Assembly: GCA_949752795.1 (NCBI GenBank)
Contig: OX457058.1
Span: 169,820,223 to 169,884,222 of the forward strand
Direction of reading: 5' to 3'
From: Hyperoodon ampullatus
Lineage: Eukaryota; Chordata; Mammalia; Artiodactyla; Ziphiidae
DNA: 64,000 nt
The notes under the pieces were generated by a model that was not told the DNA's origin, did not search any database, and worked only from the letters and a program-made list of their open reading frames with translations. A program made the position numbers and the translations under genes. This document shows positions 1 through 13,039 of the stretch, one piece after another (positions within the stretch are counted from its first letter, which is position 1; each line of letters starts with the position of its first letter).

Positions 1-1479
1 TGGACAGCAGACAACCCCAAGGACCGGGGCCTCAGCAGGTACCCCAGACCATTCAGGAAACATTCAAAGAGTCAACATTCGATCCCTAGGACCCCCTTTC
101 CTAGCACCCAGGCTTCAGAGTGCTCCAGCCTGTACTGACACAGCCCAGGGCCACCAGCCCTGCCAGCATCACGACCATCTCCTTAACTGCTTGGCCTCCT
201 TTTTTCACCACCAGCGCTCCTGAGTGTGTGGGAGCCGGGGGAGGCGGGGATCAGTGAGAGGTGGGGCAGCTAGAGCCAGGTGGGGTTGAGGGGGCGCTGT
301 TCCCTGCACTGGGGGATTGGCAGGGATTGAGGTGAGGCCTGCCTGGGACCGTGGGCGAGACAGAGGGAGGTTCCCGAGTCAGAGGCAGCAGCCAGGTGGG
401 AAGTCCCAGGTTGGAGACCTGCACCCAGAAGCTGGGGATGCATTTCTCGCTGTCATTGGTGGGTCTGTCTGGGGCCAAGGAGCTTGGATGGATGCCCGAC
501 TATTGGGAACGCTGCAGGCATAGGAACTCTCACAAAGGGCCACCCTGAGCCATAGGACGCGTGGGAGCTGGCCTGGCCCACAGCAGGCCGGGGGTACTCA
601 GTTTGTAGGAGGACATCTCATCACTGCTTCCCAGAAGCTGGATACCAGTTTGGTGCCTTCTGCCCACCTGAGGGTCTCTGAGCTGCCTGGAATGAGTGCT
701 CCTCTCAGGGGGACCGTGGGCAGGGCAAAGGCCCTCTCTGGGTGGGTTTTCCCACGTGTGAAATTGGGTGCGAGCATGTCTAAGGGAATTCCCTCTCCAG
801 TCTGACGTTCTTAGGTCAAGGTTGGAAAGGCCTCTGCGTGCATGGCACTGGCTTGGTGTTATTGAGCCACGGAGGTGAAATCATCCTGGCAGCCACCGCA
901 GCCCCGAAAAGGATTCACTTCTGCGGGTCTGCTGATGTTAACTGATTTAGGTTAACTTTGAAAGTTCGGAGCAACTGATTTGCAGCAAATGGTGGGGCAT
1001 CAGCAAATTACCTTTCACAGGGGAGTTTCAGAAAAGATGCTGCTATTCTTTCAACAAGCACCGAGGGTCTGCTGTTTTCCAGGTGCTGTTCGGAGAGGGG
1101 ACGGGAGGCTCGGAGGGAGGGGGTGGGAGGCTGGGTAGGACCTGGCCACTGAAATATTTAGGGGAGCTAAATATAAGAAAGAAGGTTATGTCGGGTCAGG
1201 TCTTAAGAGCAGTTTTTTTAAAAGGCCGGGGGGAGCTGCAGAGAAAGCATCATTTCGAGTTTCTGACTCTCAGGCCTTTGGGGCAAAGAGAGCATCCCAG
1301 GTAGGGCTTGAGTCAGATTTCAGAAGGGAGAGGTTGGGGGAGGGCTGAAGAAACTGAAGGAAACACAGGGTAGGGCTTCCAGTTTGGCTGGATTACAAAG
1401 AACCCGACGGGCAGTCTGGCTGGGGAGCCACCGTGGGGTCCCAAAGGCCAGGCTATGAGGTTTGGAGGCCATACCTGGG
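1..1479. other. Intergenic, no gene seen
   Basis: Mostly unique sequence, moderately GC rich. Short open frames on both strands have no recognisable protein. A cluster of nuclear-receptor- and HNF-like words lies at 930-1020. Confidence 0.6.
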
Positions 1480-1825
1480 GGTGTCTTAGACCATTCTGGC
1501 TGCCATAGCAAAATACCATACACCAGGTGGCTTAAACAACAGACGTTTATTTCTCATAGTTCTGGAGACTGGAAGTCGAAGATGATGGCATTGGCAGGTT
1601 TGGTGTCTGGTGAGAGCCCACTTCCTGGTTCAGGGGGTGGAAGGGGTGATGGAGCTCCCGGAGTCCCTTTCATAAGGACACAAATCCCATTCATGAGGGC
1701 CCCACCCTCATGACCTAATCGCCTCCCAAAGGCCCCACCTCCTAACACCATCACATGGGGGTTAGGATTTCAACATAGGAATTTAGGGAGCAGGAACATT
1801 CAGTCCATTGCAGGGAGCATCTTGC
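1480..1825 (-). mobile_element. MaLR-type LTR (MLT1/MST-like), antisense
   Basis: The sequence reads 'ttctggctgccatagcaaaatacca' split over its first part, later 'cccattcatgagggccccaccctc', then 'cctcctaacaccatcacatg'. This is the reverse complement of a mammalian MaLR LTR. No coding capacity. Confidence 0.65.
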
Positions 1826-1924
1826 ATCCATACCTCACTGCTTACTTTCTCTCCACCCAACATCCACTTTCCAAAGAGATCTGAAGTATGTCATTAGTCT
1901 CCCTGTAATATGGGCACATATTAG

Positions 1925-2110
1925 GCCAACAATTCTTAGATTTGAACATTCCTCAGGAGGCCTTGTTACAACAGAGTGTGGGTGTATCCCCAGAGCTTCT
2001 GATCCAGCAGGCCTAGGGTAGCCAGGCCTTAGAATCTGCATTTCTGACAAGTTCCCAGGTGATGCTGACGCTGCTGGTCTCAGGCCCACACTTTGAGAAC
2101 TGCTGCTTGG
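1925..2110 (-). mobile_element. MER5A-like hAT remnant
   Basis: It ends in 'tttgagaactgctgcttgg' and contains 'agaatctgcatttctgacaa', both typical of this short non-autonomous hAT-Charlie family. Confidence 0.6.
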
Positions 2111-3063
2111 GAGTAATGGCAAATCCCAAACGCCTAAGCTGGGCTCTGCTTCGCCTGGAGTACCAACTCCCCCTGCCTGGACTGCAGTCCCCATCTGCAC
2201 AATGGGCCAAGCATCATGGGGACCTGGCATCCTGGGAGGGCCATCCCCACCCCGTCTGACCTCCTGGGAGGTGCTGAACATGACACCCTGTTAGGGGCCC
2301 AGGGAACAGTCCTCTCACTTTGCCCACCGGGGCTCTGTGAAGAGCTGTTGTCCTGTCCCCTGCCATCTGCCTGCTGTGCACATGTTGTGTGTATGTTTGT
2401 AGGTCTAGTTCAGATGTCTGGCACACTCCTTGGGGAGGAGGGCCATCAGAACAGATACCTGGTGTGGCAGTGACCTGGCCATTAGTCTAAGTTTGCAGTG
2501 GGCATCTGAGTCTTTTAGGAGCTCCCAGCCTCCTCTGGGTGGAGCTTGGGTCATGAAATTGACAACTGGGCACTGGGCTTAGGGGCCCTGCTCTCTCAGG
2601 CTGCTGGCATGTACTAGAACTCTGGGGTTTATCCTTGCTGGACTTTTTTGTCAGACAGAAAGCTCTCTCAGCCCTGACCCTGTACCTTTAAAGCACTTTC
2701 CTCCTGGGCTCCATATTAGCTGGAGAAAGGCCTTCGAGGGCATTTGGAGAAAACCACAGTGGTTCAGGTACCTTATGAAATGTCATTTCATCTGACTGCC
2801 CATCCAGATCCTGAGACCCCAAGACACTAGGAGGCCCAGGGCTTGGACATTTTCTGAGACTGAGAGCTCATTACCTGACATCGAATTCCATCTTTAATTT
2901 TCTTCAAGTGTGAGGACATTCTTTCTACAGACCATCCAGGAAGAGTTGGACTATTAGCTAATGGCTGGTGCTGAGAAAATTGGCTATTTGGCAGGAAAAT
3001 CAAATTATGTCCTTTTTCCACACCACATACTGTAGTATATTCCAGTTCCTTTGAATGATGGTG

Positions 3064-3436
3064 TTCCAAATTTAATGCTCATTAAAACCACCTGTGGGGC
3101 TTCCCTGGTGGCGCAGTGGTTGAGAGTCCACCTGCCGATGCAGGGGACACGGGTTCGTGCCCCGGTCCGGGAAGATCTCACATGCCGCGGAGCGGCTGGG
3201 CCCGTGAGCCACGGCCACTGAGCCTGCGCGTCCAGAGCCTGTGCTCCACAACGGGAGAGGCCACGACAGTGAGAGGCCCGCGTACCACAAACAAACAAAA
3301 AACCATTTGTGACACTTGCTAAACAGGGCTCATTCTCAGAAATTCTAATTCTGGCATGAGGCCCCCCAAATCTGGATTTTTAACAAGCATCCCAGATGGT
3401 TCCAGTGCAGACTGGTCTCCAGTCACAGGGTGAGAA
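3064..3436. mobile_element. MER5A-like hAT remnant split by a CHR-2 SINE
   Basis: The halves at 3064-3096 and 3305-3436 ('ggatttttaacaagcatccc') read as one element around the SINE at 3097-3304. Confidence 0.5.
3097..3304 (+). mobile_element. CHR-2 SINE
   Basis: The tRNA-derived head GGGCTTCCCTGGTGGCGCAG, followed by the box-B-like GGTTCGTGCC, begins the element; the tail is ACAAACAAACAAAAAA. Flanks AAAACCACCTGTG and AAAACCATTTGTG look like a diverged target duplication. Confidence 0.9.
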
Positions 3437-3757
3437 ACACGGGGTATCTCAATGTCAAAAAGAAGAAAATCTGCTCCACATTTACCTGGTCTTTAGTCAG
3501 GAAGAACTTTGGAAGCATGAAAGCAACAGAAGTGACACCTGAAAATAATTTGACCACGTAAAAATGAAAAATGCATCTACCTCAGAACATAGCCAAATAT
3601 CTAAAGCTAATAAACTGGGGGGAAATGGTGCGAAATTTGAAAAGGGATCAATGTTTTTGATATTTAAAGAATGCTTACACAGTAAAAAAAAACCCATCAA
3701 TTGTTCATTTTAGCAAATCACAAAATAAATAAAAATGGCCTATAAACATGAAAGGTA

Positions 3758-3967
3758 GGGCTTCCCTGGTGGCGCAGTGGTTGAGAGTCCGCCTGCCGGT
3801 GCAGGGGACGCGGGTTCGTGCCCCGGTCCGGAGGATCCCACATGCTGCGGAGCGGCTGGGCCCGTGAGCCATGGCCGCTGAGCCTGCGCGTCCGGAGCCA
3901 CGGGGGAGGCCACAGCAGTGAGAGGCCCACGTACCACAAAAAGAAACAAACAAACAAACAAACAAAA
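3758..3967 (+). mobile_element. CHR-2 SINE with internal deletion
   Basis: It has a perfect 14-bp target duplication AAACATGAAAGGTA at 3744-3757 and 3968-3981. It lacks the 'cctgtgctccgcaa' segment of its siblings. The tail is an (AAAC)n run. Confidence 0.93.
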
Positions 3968-3981
3968 AAACATGAAAGGTA

Positions 3982-5129
3982 TTTCTCTTCACTAAAAATA
4001 AAAGTACACCTCATAACTTCTATCTATCAAAAAATTTTTAGTTAATACACTAATGCATATAAAAAAGACTCTCCAACACTGCGAGGCTGTTTGCATAAAC
4101 TCTCTAGAAAGCAATTTGAGATCTTAAGAGGCTTACAAAATGTTTATGTCCTTTGGCTCAGCAATTCTAGGTCAAGAAATTGAAGTTAATAAAACCAGAG
4201 CTATTTGGTTCAAAATGACAGAAAGCCCAACTCAACTTGGCTTAAGCCAAAAAAGAGAATGTATTGGCTTATAAAACGAGAAGACCAGGGATTCTAGAGC
4301 TTCAGGAACAGCTTGATCAGGAACTCAGTGGCAACGGAATCTAGTCTGTCTGTGGGCTCTGCTCTGCGACAGCTTGGCTTCATTTTCAGGCTCAGCATAA
4401 ACAAGATGGCTGTCAACAACCTCGGCCCCTCATCCTTTAAAGTGGAAGTCAGAGGAAAAGAGAGAATGTCTCTTCCCAGTAAACCCTGGCAATTCCCAGG
4501 ATTTATTCTAATTGGATTACCTCGGGTCAGGTGTCGCTCTAAACAAATCTCTGATTGGCTAGGCCTAGGTTCCCTGTCCATCCTGAATGAATCTCTGTAA
4601 CAAGGGGAGATTCCATGCTCTGATTTCCAGGACTTGATCAAATTTTCGTTTGAGTTTTTGTGAGGTGGAGTATCTTCCATGGCTGGAGACCAACCATATG
4701 AACTGAAAGAAGGGTTCCCCAAAGGGAAATCAGGCAGCTGTTATCACAGGGAGGTGAGGCCTGGCGCTGGGCAAGCACAAGCCAGAAATGCCCATTACAA
4801 TACAGAAACGGTGTCCGTACCAAAATGTCCACCTCATTGTTACTTACAGTAGCCAAACTGGATACAAACTCAATATCTCGGAGGACGAGTTCAGTCAATG
4901 ATGCAAAACTTTATGATTTTATAATTTTGCAGCCATTAAATTCCATGTTTTCAAAAATACTTAATGTAAGGAAAATTATCTATAGGGTGTAAAGTTAAGT
5001 GAAAAAAGCAAGCATTTAAAAAAAAGTTGAATATAAACTTAATTTAGTAAAAATTATAGATGTAAAAGAAGGAAATAGACTAAAGCAGTGCCTCTAAGTG
5101 GGAGGATCCTGACCCTGGGGTGGAGTGGG
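3982..5129. other. Intergenic; unclassified old repeat
   Basis: 4190-4600 has the feel of an old interspersed repeat ('caacttggcttaagccaaaa', 'gagaatgtattggcttataa') that I could not name. The rest is AT-rich unique sequence. Confidence 0.4.
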
Positions 5130-5545
5130 AAGTGTTATACCCACCAGGTGCAGTAGATTGAGTAAGTGGTCCCTAGTCTCCACCCCCTGTGGTGGCGTCT
5201 ACATCCGCGCTCCTGCCAGAGGCTCAGTATTCACTTCTTGGCTTTGGGTTGGTCCTGTGACTTGCTTTGGCCAATGGGATGTCAGTGGATTATGACACAA
5301 GCAGAGGCTTAAGACTTATTGTGCAGTGGGGCTTGTGTGCCTCTGGGAGCCTCCTGGTTGCAGGGGGATGAGAGCCACATGGAGCTGACATAGACCAACC
5401 TGCAGCTTGGATCCACCGACACCATTCAATCCTCACTAAGTCCACGGACCACAGAGTGCAAAATAAATGCTTATAATTGTAAGCCAGTGAAGTTGGAGGT
5501 TGTTTGTTACACAGTATTACAGCAAGAGCTGTCAGATACACCCTC
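5130..5545 (+). mobile_element. MLT1-type LTR
   Basis: It ends with the family-typical 'aataaatgcttataattgta', a 'gttacacagtattacagcaa' stretch and 'gctgtcagataca'. The poly(A) signal within the LTR is visible. No internal retroviral sequence is attached. Confidence 0.6.
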
Positions 5546-6899
5546 ACACTTCTTCAGATTCCATGCTCTCTCTAATCCAAGAATCACCAGCGTGTGGTGA
5601 GCCAATCCACCTGCTGGGCAGGAATTGGGTTCCTGAGGAACGCTGAGCTGTTGAAAAAGAATTAGGAACTCTGTTCTGCCATGTTCATTAACCCATCCTC
5701 TGGGTTGGAGGATTCTAATTTTTAATTTTCTTCTTTTTACTTTTGCTTATTTTCCAAAGTTTCTGCAATAAGTGTCGTTAACTTTTATAACCAGAAGGGA
5801 AAAACAACTTTATTCAAAAATTGGAAAAATTAATTGGAAACCAACTCTTCTTGGCACCTCACTGATCCTAACTTTGGCATCTCCAAGAACAAAGCTAATT
5901 GTTAAGTCCTTCACCCCCAGGACTCTCTTCAAGTCTCTGAAGACAGGGTTCTTGGCCCCTGCACGCTGTCTTTTCTCCAAGTTCAGCGATTCTGATTTCT
6001 TGAATGCGTCTCTGCTCTCTGAATGGATCCCACTGGTTTCTAGCCTTAAAATGTGGTGTCCCAATCTGAGTTCCATTCTCCAGGTAAGGAAGTTGGCCAG
6101 ACAGGGATAACAGGATACATCTGGAAGAGGCTTCCTTGCCATGGCTCCACCTGAAAAGGCACTGGGCGTTCCTGCCTTCACTCCCAGCCCATCACCCTGG
6201 GGCATCAGGCTCTGCCCATCCCTCTTCTTGGCCCAGGAACGGCCTGGCTACTTTGAAGCTTGTGCCCAAGACTGTAAGTGCTGGCCAGCCCATGGGAACA
6301 TCTCAAACGTCTTCAAACCCAAGCCCACCTGGCACCAGTATGTCCCTGTTTCTTACTAGGCACCTTCAGAAGATGCTGCACTGTTTCCCTGCCCTTTGAT
6401 GCTGAAGCTTGCTCATCCCGGCTGCCAGCTACCAGGATGCCCAGCCCTGGGTCTCCAAGCTGCTCTCCAGCACTGTGCAAGGGGACATGTGAGGCCCGGA
6501 GCTGCATCTCACTCACCCCTAAATCTCCATGCCTAGTAAGGACCTGGCACAGAGCAGGTGTTCAGTGTTGGACAAGGGGGGATATGTGAGTCAAGAGAGC
6601 TAGGCTCCCTCCATAGTGAGAACTTCCTGATGTGGTACTAGGATGCTGCTTTTGGGCCACTGTACCTCACTGGGTCCTCCCCACAACCCGTGATCTAGAA
6701 AGTGGCAGTTTCCCAGTTCCATTCTACAGAAGGGGCAGCTGAAGCTCAGTGCAGTTCTGTGACCTTGGGGTCACACGGCCGCTCCGTGGTTGAGCCGGGA
6801 CGTTTAACTCAAGTCCATCAGGCTCCAGATGGAACAATGTAACTGGAAACAGTTTGGTAGCCAAAAGAACTATAAGAACAAGCACCAACATGCACGGGA
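5546..6899. other. Intergenic, nothing supported
   Basis: Overlapping open frames of 67-131 codons on both strands near 5800-6500 show no domain, no repeated family resemblance and no good splice context. I see no gene. Confidence 0.5.
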
Positions 6900-7075
6900 C
6901 GCTTGCTGTGTGCCACATACTTTGCTAAGCTCGTCATTGTTCATGCAGCCTTCATACCCACCCTGTGAGAACGACTATCCCATTTTGCAGATGAGGAAAT
7001 GGCGGCTCAGAGAGGTTGAAGGCTTGCCTGAGGTCACACAGCCCAGGGGGCAGGCCCCACATCTGTCTCCTTTCA
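6900..7075 (-). repeat. MIR SINE
   Basis: Reverse-complement MIR core: 'cccattttgcagatgaggaaa' region and 'ttgcctgaggtcacacag'. Ancient and non-coding. Confidence 0.7.
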
Positions 7076-7204
7076 GAGCTGATGTTATGGGGCTGAAGGG
7101 GACATGGGTATGAATCATGAACTAGAGTCAGGAGTCAATGGCTTAAGTTCAAATCCAGGTGGAGTCAAGTTCCCAGGTGGAATCAAGGGAGAGTGTGCTA
7201 CTAT

Positions 7205-7330
7205 AGATCCCTGCTACTCAAAGTGTGGTCTGGGGACCTGCGTCATGGGCATCACCTGGGAGTTTGTGAGAAAGGCAGAACATGCATTTTAACAAAATCC
7301 TCTGGGGATCCATGTGCACAGTAAAGCACT
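7205..7330 (+). mobile_element. MER5A-like hAT remnant
   Basis: It opens with 'tactcaaagtgtggtctggg' and continues with 'catcacctgggagtttgtg', matching the family in sense orientation. Confidence 0.6.
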
Positions 7331-9082
7331 GGTCTGATTTGCTCTGAGGCAAGCCTGGCATTACCCTCAGGTGAAGGTGGGACTCCCGAGGACAGCACCA
7401 GCTCTCATCATCAGGGTTCTGCTGGGGTCTGGGAGGGGTGTCTGTCTGTGAACTGGGACGGGTGATGTCTCTAGCCAATCAGCCACCTGGGCTCCCACTG
7501 AGAGCTGCACACGGTCCATATGTGCTTGGAGGGAGGTTCCTTCCGCCCTGACTTTCTTTCCCTGCCCTTCCCTTCCCTATCCACTTCCAGCCTCACCTCC
7601 TTCATGAAGCCTCCCCAGCTGCCCCTGCCCCAGGCAGAGCGAGTAGAGCCCACCTCTGGCTGCCACCCCCTTGTTAAAGGCTCTCAAGAGTAATTACCTC
7701 CTTATAGGTGTCACTTAATTGTTGACATTTGTATCTCCCCCACTGGAAGGAGAAGTTCTCAAGAAGAAGAGCTCTGTCTTAGCCACATATTCCAGCACCG
7801 ATTGTGGAGGCTAGCGCAGAATAGGCCCTCAAGAAATATGTGTTGAATGATTGCATCCTTATATCCTCTGAGTAAATGAAGAAGGAAGGAAGGAACAAAT
7901 GAATGAACTAAAGTCTTAAGCAAAGGAGTGCATCTCTAAATGAAACATTTTAAGGACCATGTAGGAGCCCAAAGTGAGGGATATTTTGGGGGACAGAGGA
8001 ATCTTGGCTACCGCTTGGCCCTCAGGGTCATCCATGTCCCATGCATCGGTGCCGATGGATACCTGGGGCCATGCCACTTTCCAGGATGAGCTGTCTCCCC
8101 AGCAGTCACGTAGGGTGAGCCTTGCTAAACCAGGCAAGGGTTTAATGAGTCCTCCAAGGGAATTATTAGGGGAAGAGCTCCCTCTCTCCCCTCTCCATAA
8201 CATCATAAATCATAGGAATGTTGTAGCCAGTCACCTGGACTGTTACAAGAAATGAGGAAGGAGGGGGCCTCAGGACAGCCAGTACCCACATTGGAGCCTG
8301 TGACAGTGTCCACCTCTTTGGAGCCAGCAGAGACTTGCTCTGGGGTGAGTGAAGCCACACAGGCCCACAGGGCTTTTTCAGGCCTCACTGGCCTTTAACA
8401 TGTGGAGTTGGGATGGATGAAATGGAAGGGAATAGAAAAACATGATTGACCTGTGTGTGTGTGTGTGTGTGTGTGTATTTCTGTCTATTACTAGTTTATA
8501 CGCAATGGCTGGATAGATTATCACCAGCTCTGGAGGATGGACTTGGGAGGTTCTGACTAAAAATAAGATCACATGATATCTATAAAGATGGCTGATCCAA
8601 AGGTTGGGAACTTTCAAATTTTCCTTTTTTTCTTTCATACCGAATAGTGTAGCACATCATTTTAAAAGATTACAAAAAGTTGATCTAAGACCTTTATACA
8701 GTTTGGATTTTACTATAAAGTCTTGCATAAGATACAGTGGGGGGAGTGGGAATACCTACAGTTTTTTATTCCCGCAATGATTGATTTCATTTGTCTATTT
8801 CCTGTGATCTCATATAAGAAATCATTCTAGGCAAAATGCTGCCACTTAGAAGATGAACAAATTTTAATTCTCCTGCAGCAACTGGCAAAAAGGTGAGAAT
8901 TGTGAGAGTTGGAAAGCCAGTCTGAGAGGAACAACTGCTTGAAGTATGGGAGTGGCAGGGTCTTTCGTGGGCAACTGCAACTGATACCTGGGCTCAGAGA
9001 GGTGCAGTAACTCACTCAAGGTCACACAGCAATCAGATGGCAGAGCCCAAGTCTGGCTGACCTCAAAGTTAGAGCACTTTTG
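7331..9082. other. Intergenic; L2 fragment and unique sequence
   Basis: 7690-7860 resembles an antisense L2 3' end ('ggccctcaagaaatatgtgttg'). The remainder has the TG microsatellite and no supported exon. Confidence 0.45.
8452..8476. repeat. (TG)n microsatellite
   Basis: About 12 uninterrupted TG units. Confidence 0.95.
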
Positions 9083-9291
9083 GGGGCTTCCCTGGTGGCG
9101 CAGTGGTTGAGAGTCCACCTGCCGATGCAGGGGACATGGGTTTGTGCCCTGGTCCGGGAGGATCCCACATGCCACGGAGCGGCTGGGCCCATGAGCCATG
9201 GCCGCTGAGCCTGCGCGTCTGGAGCCTGTGCTCCGCAACGGGAGAGGCCACAACAGTGAGAGGCCTGCGTACCGCAAAAAAAAAAAAAAAA
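9083..9291 (+). mobile_element. CHR-2 SINE
   Basis: Complete element with a short A tail. The 15-bp target duplication AGTTAGAGCACTTTT flanks it on both sides without mismatch, so it is a fairly recent insertion. It sits in an old MIR-like stretch ending in 'ctcaaggtcacacagcaa'. Confidence 0.93.
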
Positions 9292-9829
9292 GTTAGAGCA
9301 CTTTTCCTGATCAAAGCCTAGAACTCCTCCTCCCCCACCCCAAATATGTCCAGTGGCAGAGAAGAGTTTACTCAGACTTTCAGGCGCCTGGTACTCAGAC
9401 CTGAGGGAGACCAAATATTTTTGCACTTTTGCATTTTCACCTGAAAATTTTATGTGAGTCAATTTGCTATTTCATAATACTTTGTTCTTATACAAAAAAG
9501 TCATGTTTTCTTCCCTGTAAAAATCTTTGAGGAAAACAGATGATCCAGGAAGCTGCTCGGTGTTTATGCAGCACTCCAAGCTCTGCCTGACAGAGCTGGG
9601 GGCCCCCGGGACCTGGGCTGGGGAGCCAGCACTTACCCCACACAACCTCCATCATCTGTAAACAAAAGATCCAGTTTCAAGAAGCTTTTACCAACACCTC
9701 CAAGGCGAAGCTTTTCTGAGCTTTGCTCTCCAGGGGTCTAGAGAGTTTCCAGGGATCACAGCCCCGAACTTCTCCATTTTTCACGTCCTGGGGGATGGTC
9801 GTTGGGGGATTCACTCAGGCTCTGAGCTC

Positions 9830-10720
9830 TGCTGAATCTAACGGAGGCTGTGCTGTTGTGGCATCACCCCAGACCCTCTCCTGATGCCCCACATCCAGCC
9901 ACTGCACGTCCTGTCCATGTCACCCTCTGCCCCTGGGTACTGCCACTTCCCCCATCTCTGTGCCCCACCCTAGGCCCTAGCCCTCTTATCTCTGGCCTTC
10001 AGGTCTTCTGCTTCCACCCCCGCCCTCTTGAAACCCATTCTCCTCATAGCAGCCACAACGATCTCTCAAAAAAGCACAGCTGATTGTGTCCACCCACCCT
10101 CGTGCCCCTTCCAAGGCTCCCTATTGCCCTCAAGACAAACCCCGACCTGAGGCCTCAAGGCCTGCATGACCTGGTCCTGACCCCCTCTCCAGGCTGACGT
10201 GAACCACTCTCCCCTTCTTGACTTGCACCAGCCTGACGGGCCTCTCCCAGTTCCTAGAATTCACCAGCTCCTCTCCCCGGATCATCACCTATGCCATTCC
10301 CTCTGTCTCTAGTGCTTTGTCCCTTGGTCTTCGCTTGTGCCTACTCATTCATTCAGTTCAGTTTTCTGGAGCACCTACGACGTGCCAGGCACTCTGTCAC
10401 GTACTTGGTGTGCTGTGGTGACCTGGTCCCCACCCTCTAGGAGCTTCCCCAAGGCAGACACACATTAATGGTGATGAACTGTGATAAATACTAGGATAGG
10501 AAATCACAAGGTGCTAAGAAAGAGACTAACAGGCTGGGCACAGGGAAAAGAAGGACAAGTGAACCCTCCTCCAACTCAGCCTTCAGACCTCAGTCAAAAT
10601 TCACCTCCTCTGAGAAGACTTCCCTCTCCCCCTGAACAAGGCCGGGGCCCTGGGTTACTGCTCCCACAGCACCCTGTTCTCTTCCTTCCCAGCACTTGCA
10701 GAGTTTGCAGTTAGACATCG
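9830..10720 (-). repeat. LINE-2 fragments
   Basis: Phrases such as 'ctcaaggcctgcatgacctgg' parts, 'cttccctctccccctgaac' and 'gcactctgtcacgtacttgg' fit diverged L2 remnants; 10350-10500 looks like a separate L2 piece. Stops in all frames. Confidence 0.5.
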
Positions 10721-10894
10721 ATTTCTGTGACTAAAGCAGTAGTAAGGAATGGTGCTGTGGAGCATCCACTCTGCATCCAGTGGGGGCTTGAGGAAGTAAC
10801 CCCAGAGCTGGCTTCACCCACACCATTACCCAGAGATGTGAGTATCATTAACGCCACTTCCTAGAGGAGCAGACTGAGGCTGAGAGCAAGAGAG

Positions 10895-11445
10895 GCTGTA
10901 TTAGTCATCTAATGCTGCATAACAAATCACCCCAAAACTTAGCTTAAAACAATGAACATTAACTACCTCATTATTCTTATGGGTCAGGAATATGAGCATG
11001 GCTTAGCTGGGTCCTCTGGCTCAGCATCTCTCCACAAGGCTTCAATCAAGCTGTCAGCCAGGGCTGTGGTTTCATCTGAAGGCTCAACCGGAGGAGAATC
11101 GGTTTCCAAGCTCACTCATGTGGCTGTTGGCAGATGAAGTTCCCATGGCCTGTTGGACTAAGGCCCTCAATTTCTCATTGGCTGTTGGCTGAAGGCCTCC
11201 CTCAGCTCCTTGTCCCATGGACCTCCCCATAGGGCAGTTTACAGCATGGCAAGTAAGAGAGAAGAGAGAGTGAACCAGACAGAAGCCACTGTCTCAGAAA
11301 TGACACTCCATCACTCTTGTACTCTGTTTGTCACAAGCAAGTCATTAGGTCCAGCCCATGCTCCAGGGGAGGGAATTACACAAGGGCATGAACACAGGAG
11401 GCGGGGTTGTTGGGGACCATTAGAGGCTGCCCATCACAGAGGTCA
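10895..11445. repeat. Probable MaLR-type LTR
   Basis: It contains 'atgctgcataacaaatcacc', 'gggtcaggaatatgagcatg' and 'gctgtcagccagggctgtgg', recognisable as a dispersed mammalian LTR family. Family assignment is uncertain. Confidence 0.5.
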
Positions 11446-13039
11446 TGTACCTGCCCCAGATCTTGTAGCTAGGACATGTTCCAGCCTCCTTCAGGGGCCA
11501 GGCTCTCTGTCCCGCCTCAAGGAGGTGAGGAGGGGGCAGGGATAGGAGGCTTCTGCCAAGCCCAGGACCCCCCAGTGGCCTTGGCTTTCTGTCAACCATA
11601 CCCAGCGCTTTCTCCTCCCATGGAAGCTGGGAGTATTCCCTGGCCAGCCCAGGAGGCTGTGTGGGCTATGAGCATTTGCTACCCAGACTGGAGAAATGTT
11701 AGCTTTCAAAACCCAGGCCTGGGAGGAACCCACAAATGGGCAGTTGGCTGGAAAACTGGCCTATCTATTAGCCTCCTAGGGCTGTGGGTTATGTTTAGAC
11801 TGAAAAGTGAGCTGTGATGTGGTATAACTGAGCCTTGTAAGGTTGTTTCTCTTCCAGATTTTCTTGCCTCGTTTGAAAAGCCAGAGCAGCCTGGTAGGTA
11901 CATTCCTTTTGTTTCCTCCCCCCACCCCCCAAATTAACTCTCACTGTGTCTCCTAGGCTGGTGAAAAGTTATATCTCAGTCATCCAAGGGGCTCCCTCCT
12001 GTCCTGCCCGCACCCTATAGGGGTTGTGTGGTCTGGACAACAGATTCAGTGCAGAGAGCCGGAGGTCACCACCCCACCAGAGCGCGAGCTGAGCGAGGCC
12101 AGCGACTTCTGTCAGTTTTGTGCACAGATGTGCATAGTCGGTGCCCAGCACACAGTAGATGTGCAATAAGTCTTTGTTGAATGTTGAGTGAGGGGTCTTT
12201 TGTTCTGTGGCCACAGTCTTTGCCCAAACATACATGCGCCTTGGATGGAGGGACAAAAGGGGTCTTGGCCAGCCAGGCCAGCGTCCAGCGTTCCCCCGGG
12301 GAACACAGGCCTTTCCTCTTGTTCTGGGACACCGGCTTCCACCCCTTCCCCAATTCCAGAAAGTTCTCCCTATTCAGTCAGCCCCAACTCCCCATTCCCT
12401 AATCCCCCCAGTTCCATTGTTCTTTCCAGAAAGAACTTTTCTTAAAAATAAAAGCCTCTTTCTCAACATTGCCCCTAGGAGTGGGAGCCAGGGTAGACCA
12501 CTGACTCCAGGGCTGGCCCACAGCTCTGCGACCGGGAGTGAGGGAGGGGGAGGGGGATCTGATTCTATCTCATCCTTCCCAGCAGTGAAACAGCACACAC
12601 GTTGTATCTCAACAAAGTTTTCAGCTCAAAGTTGCAGGCTCTGATGCGAGGGGCAGGGCAGGGGCCAGCCAGGAGGACGGCACTGACATCCTGTGAGGAG
12701 GTGAACCACCTGACAACCCGGGGGTCCTGCAGAACACCCCGCCCTGCAGCTCGCAGAGCAGAGAAGGTCAAGTGCGTGAAACAGCACAACGTCAAGAACG
12801 CCAGAAGGTGGGTCTGCGCTAAAAGAGCTCCTGCCAACAGGGGTACAGCTGCCCGAGATCACCCCATCATAGTCTCTGGACATTGATTTGGGAGAGGGCA
12901 GATGACCCTCCTTTCTGGCAAAGACACAAACCTCCTTGGGGCTCCTTCCTGCCACATGCAAATCCCTGCCTGTCCTCTTTAGGCTTCGCCACACAAGATG
13001 AACAAGACTCAGGCCCCAGTAAGTACCAGGCAAAGCCCA
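11446..13039. other. Intergenic, no gene seen
   Basis: Open frames up to 145 codons overlap on opposite strands at 12.1-12.9 kb without recognisable products. 'cccagcacacagtagatgtg' at about 12146 is a short MIR or L2 end. Confidence 0.45.

Noticed and set aside
3100..3298. Several 70-145 codon frames recurring at CHR-2 copies in both orientations
   Set aside because: They are translations of the SINE consensus; the same peptides (for example GPSRSAACG) recur at every copy.
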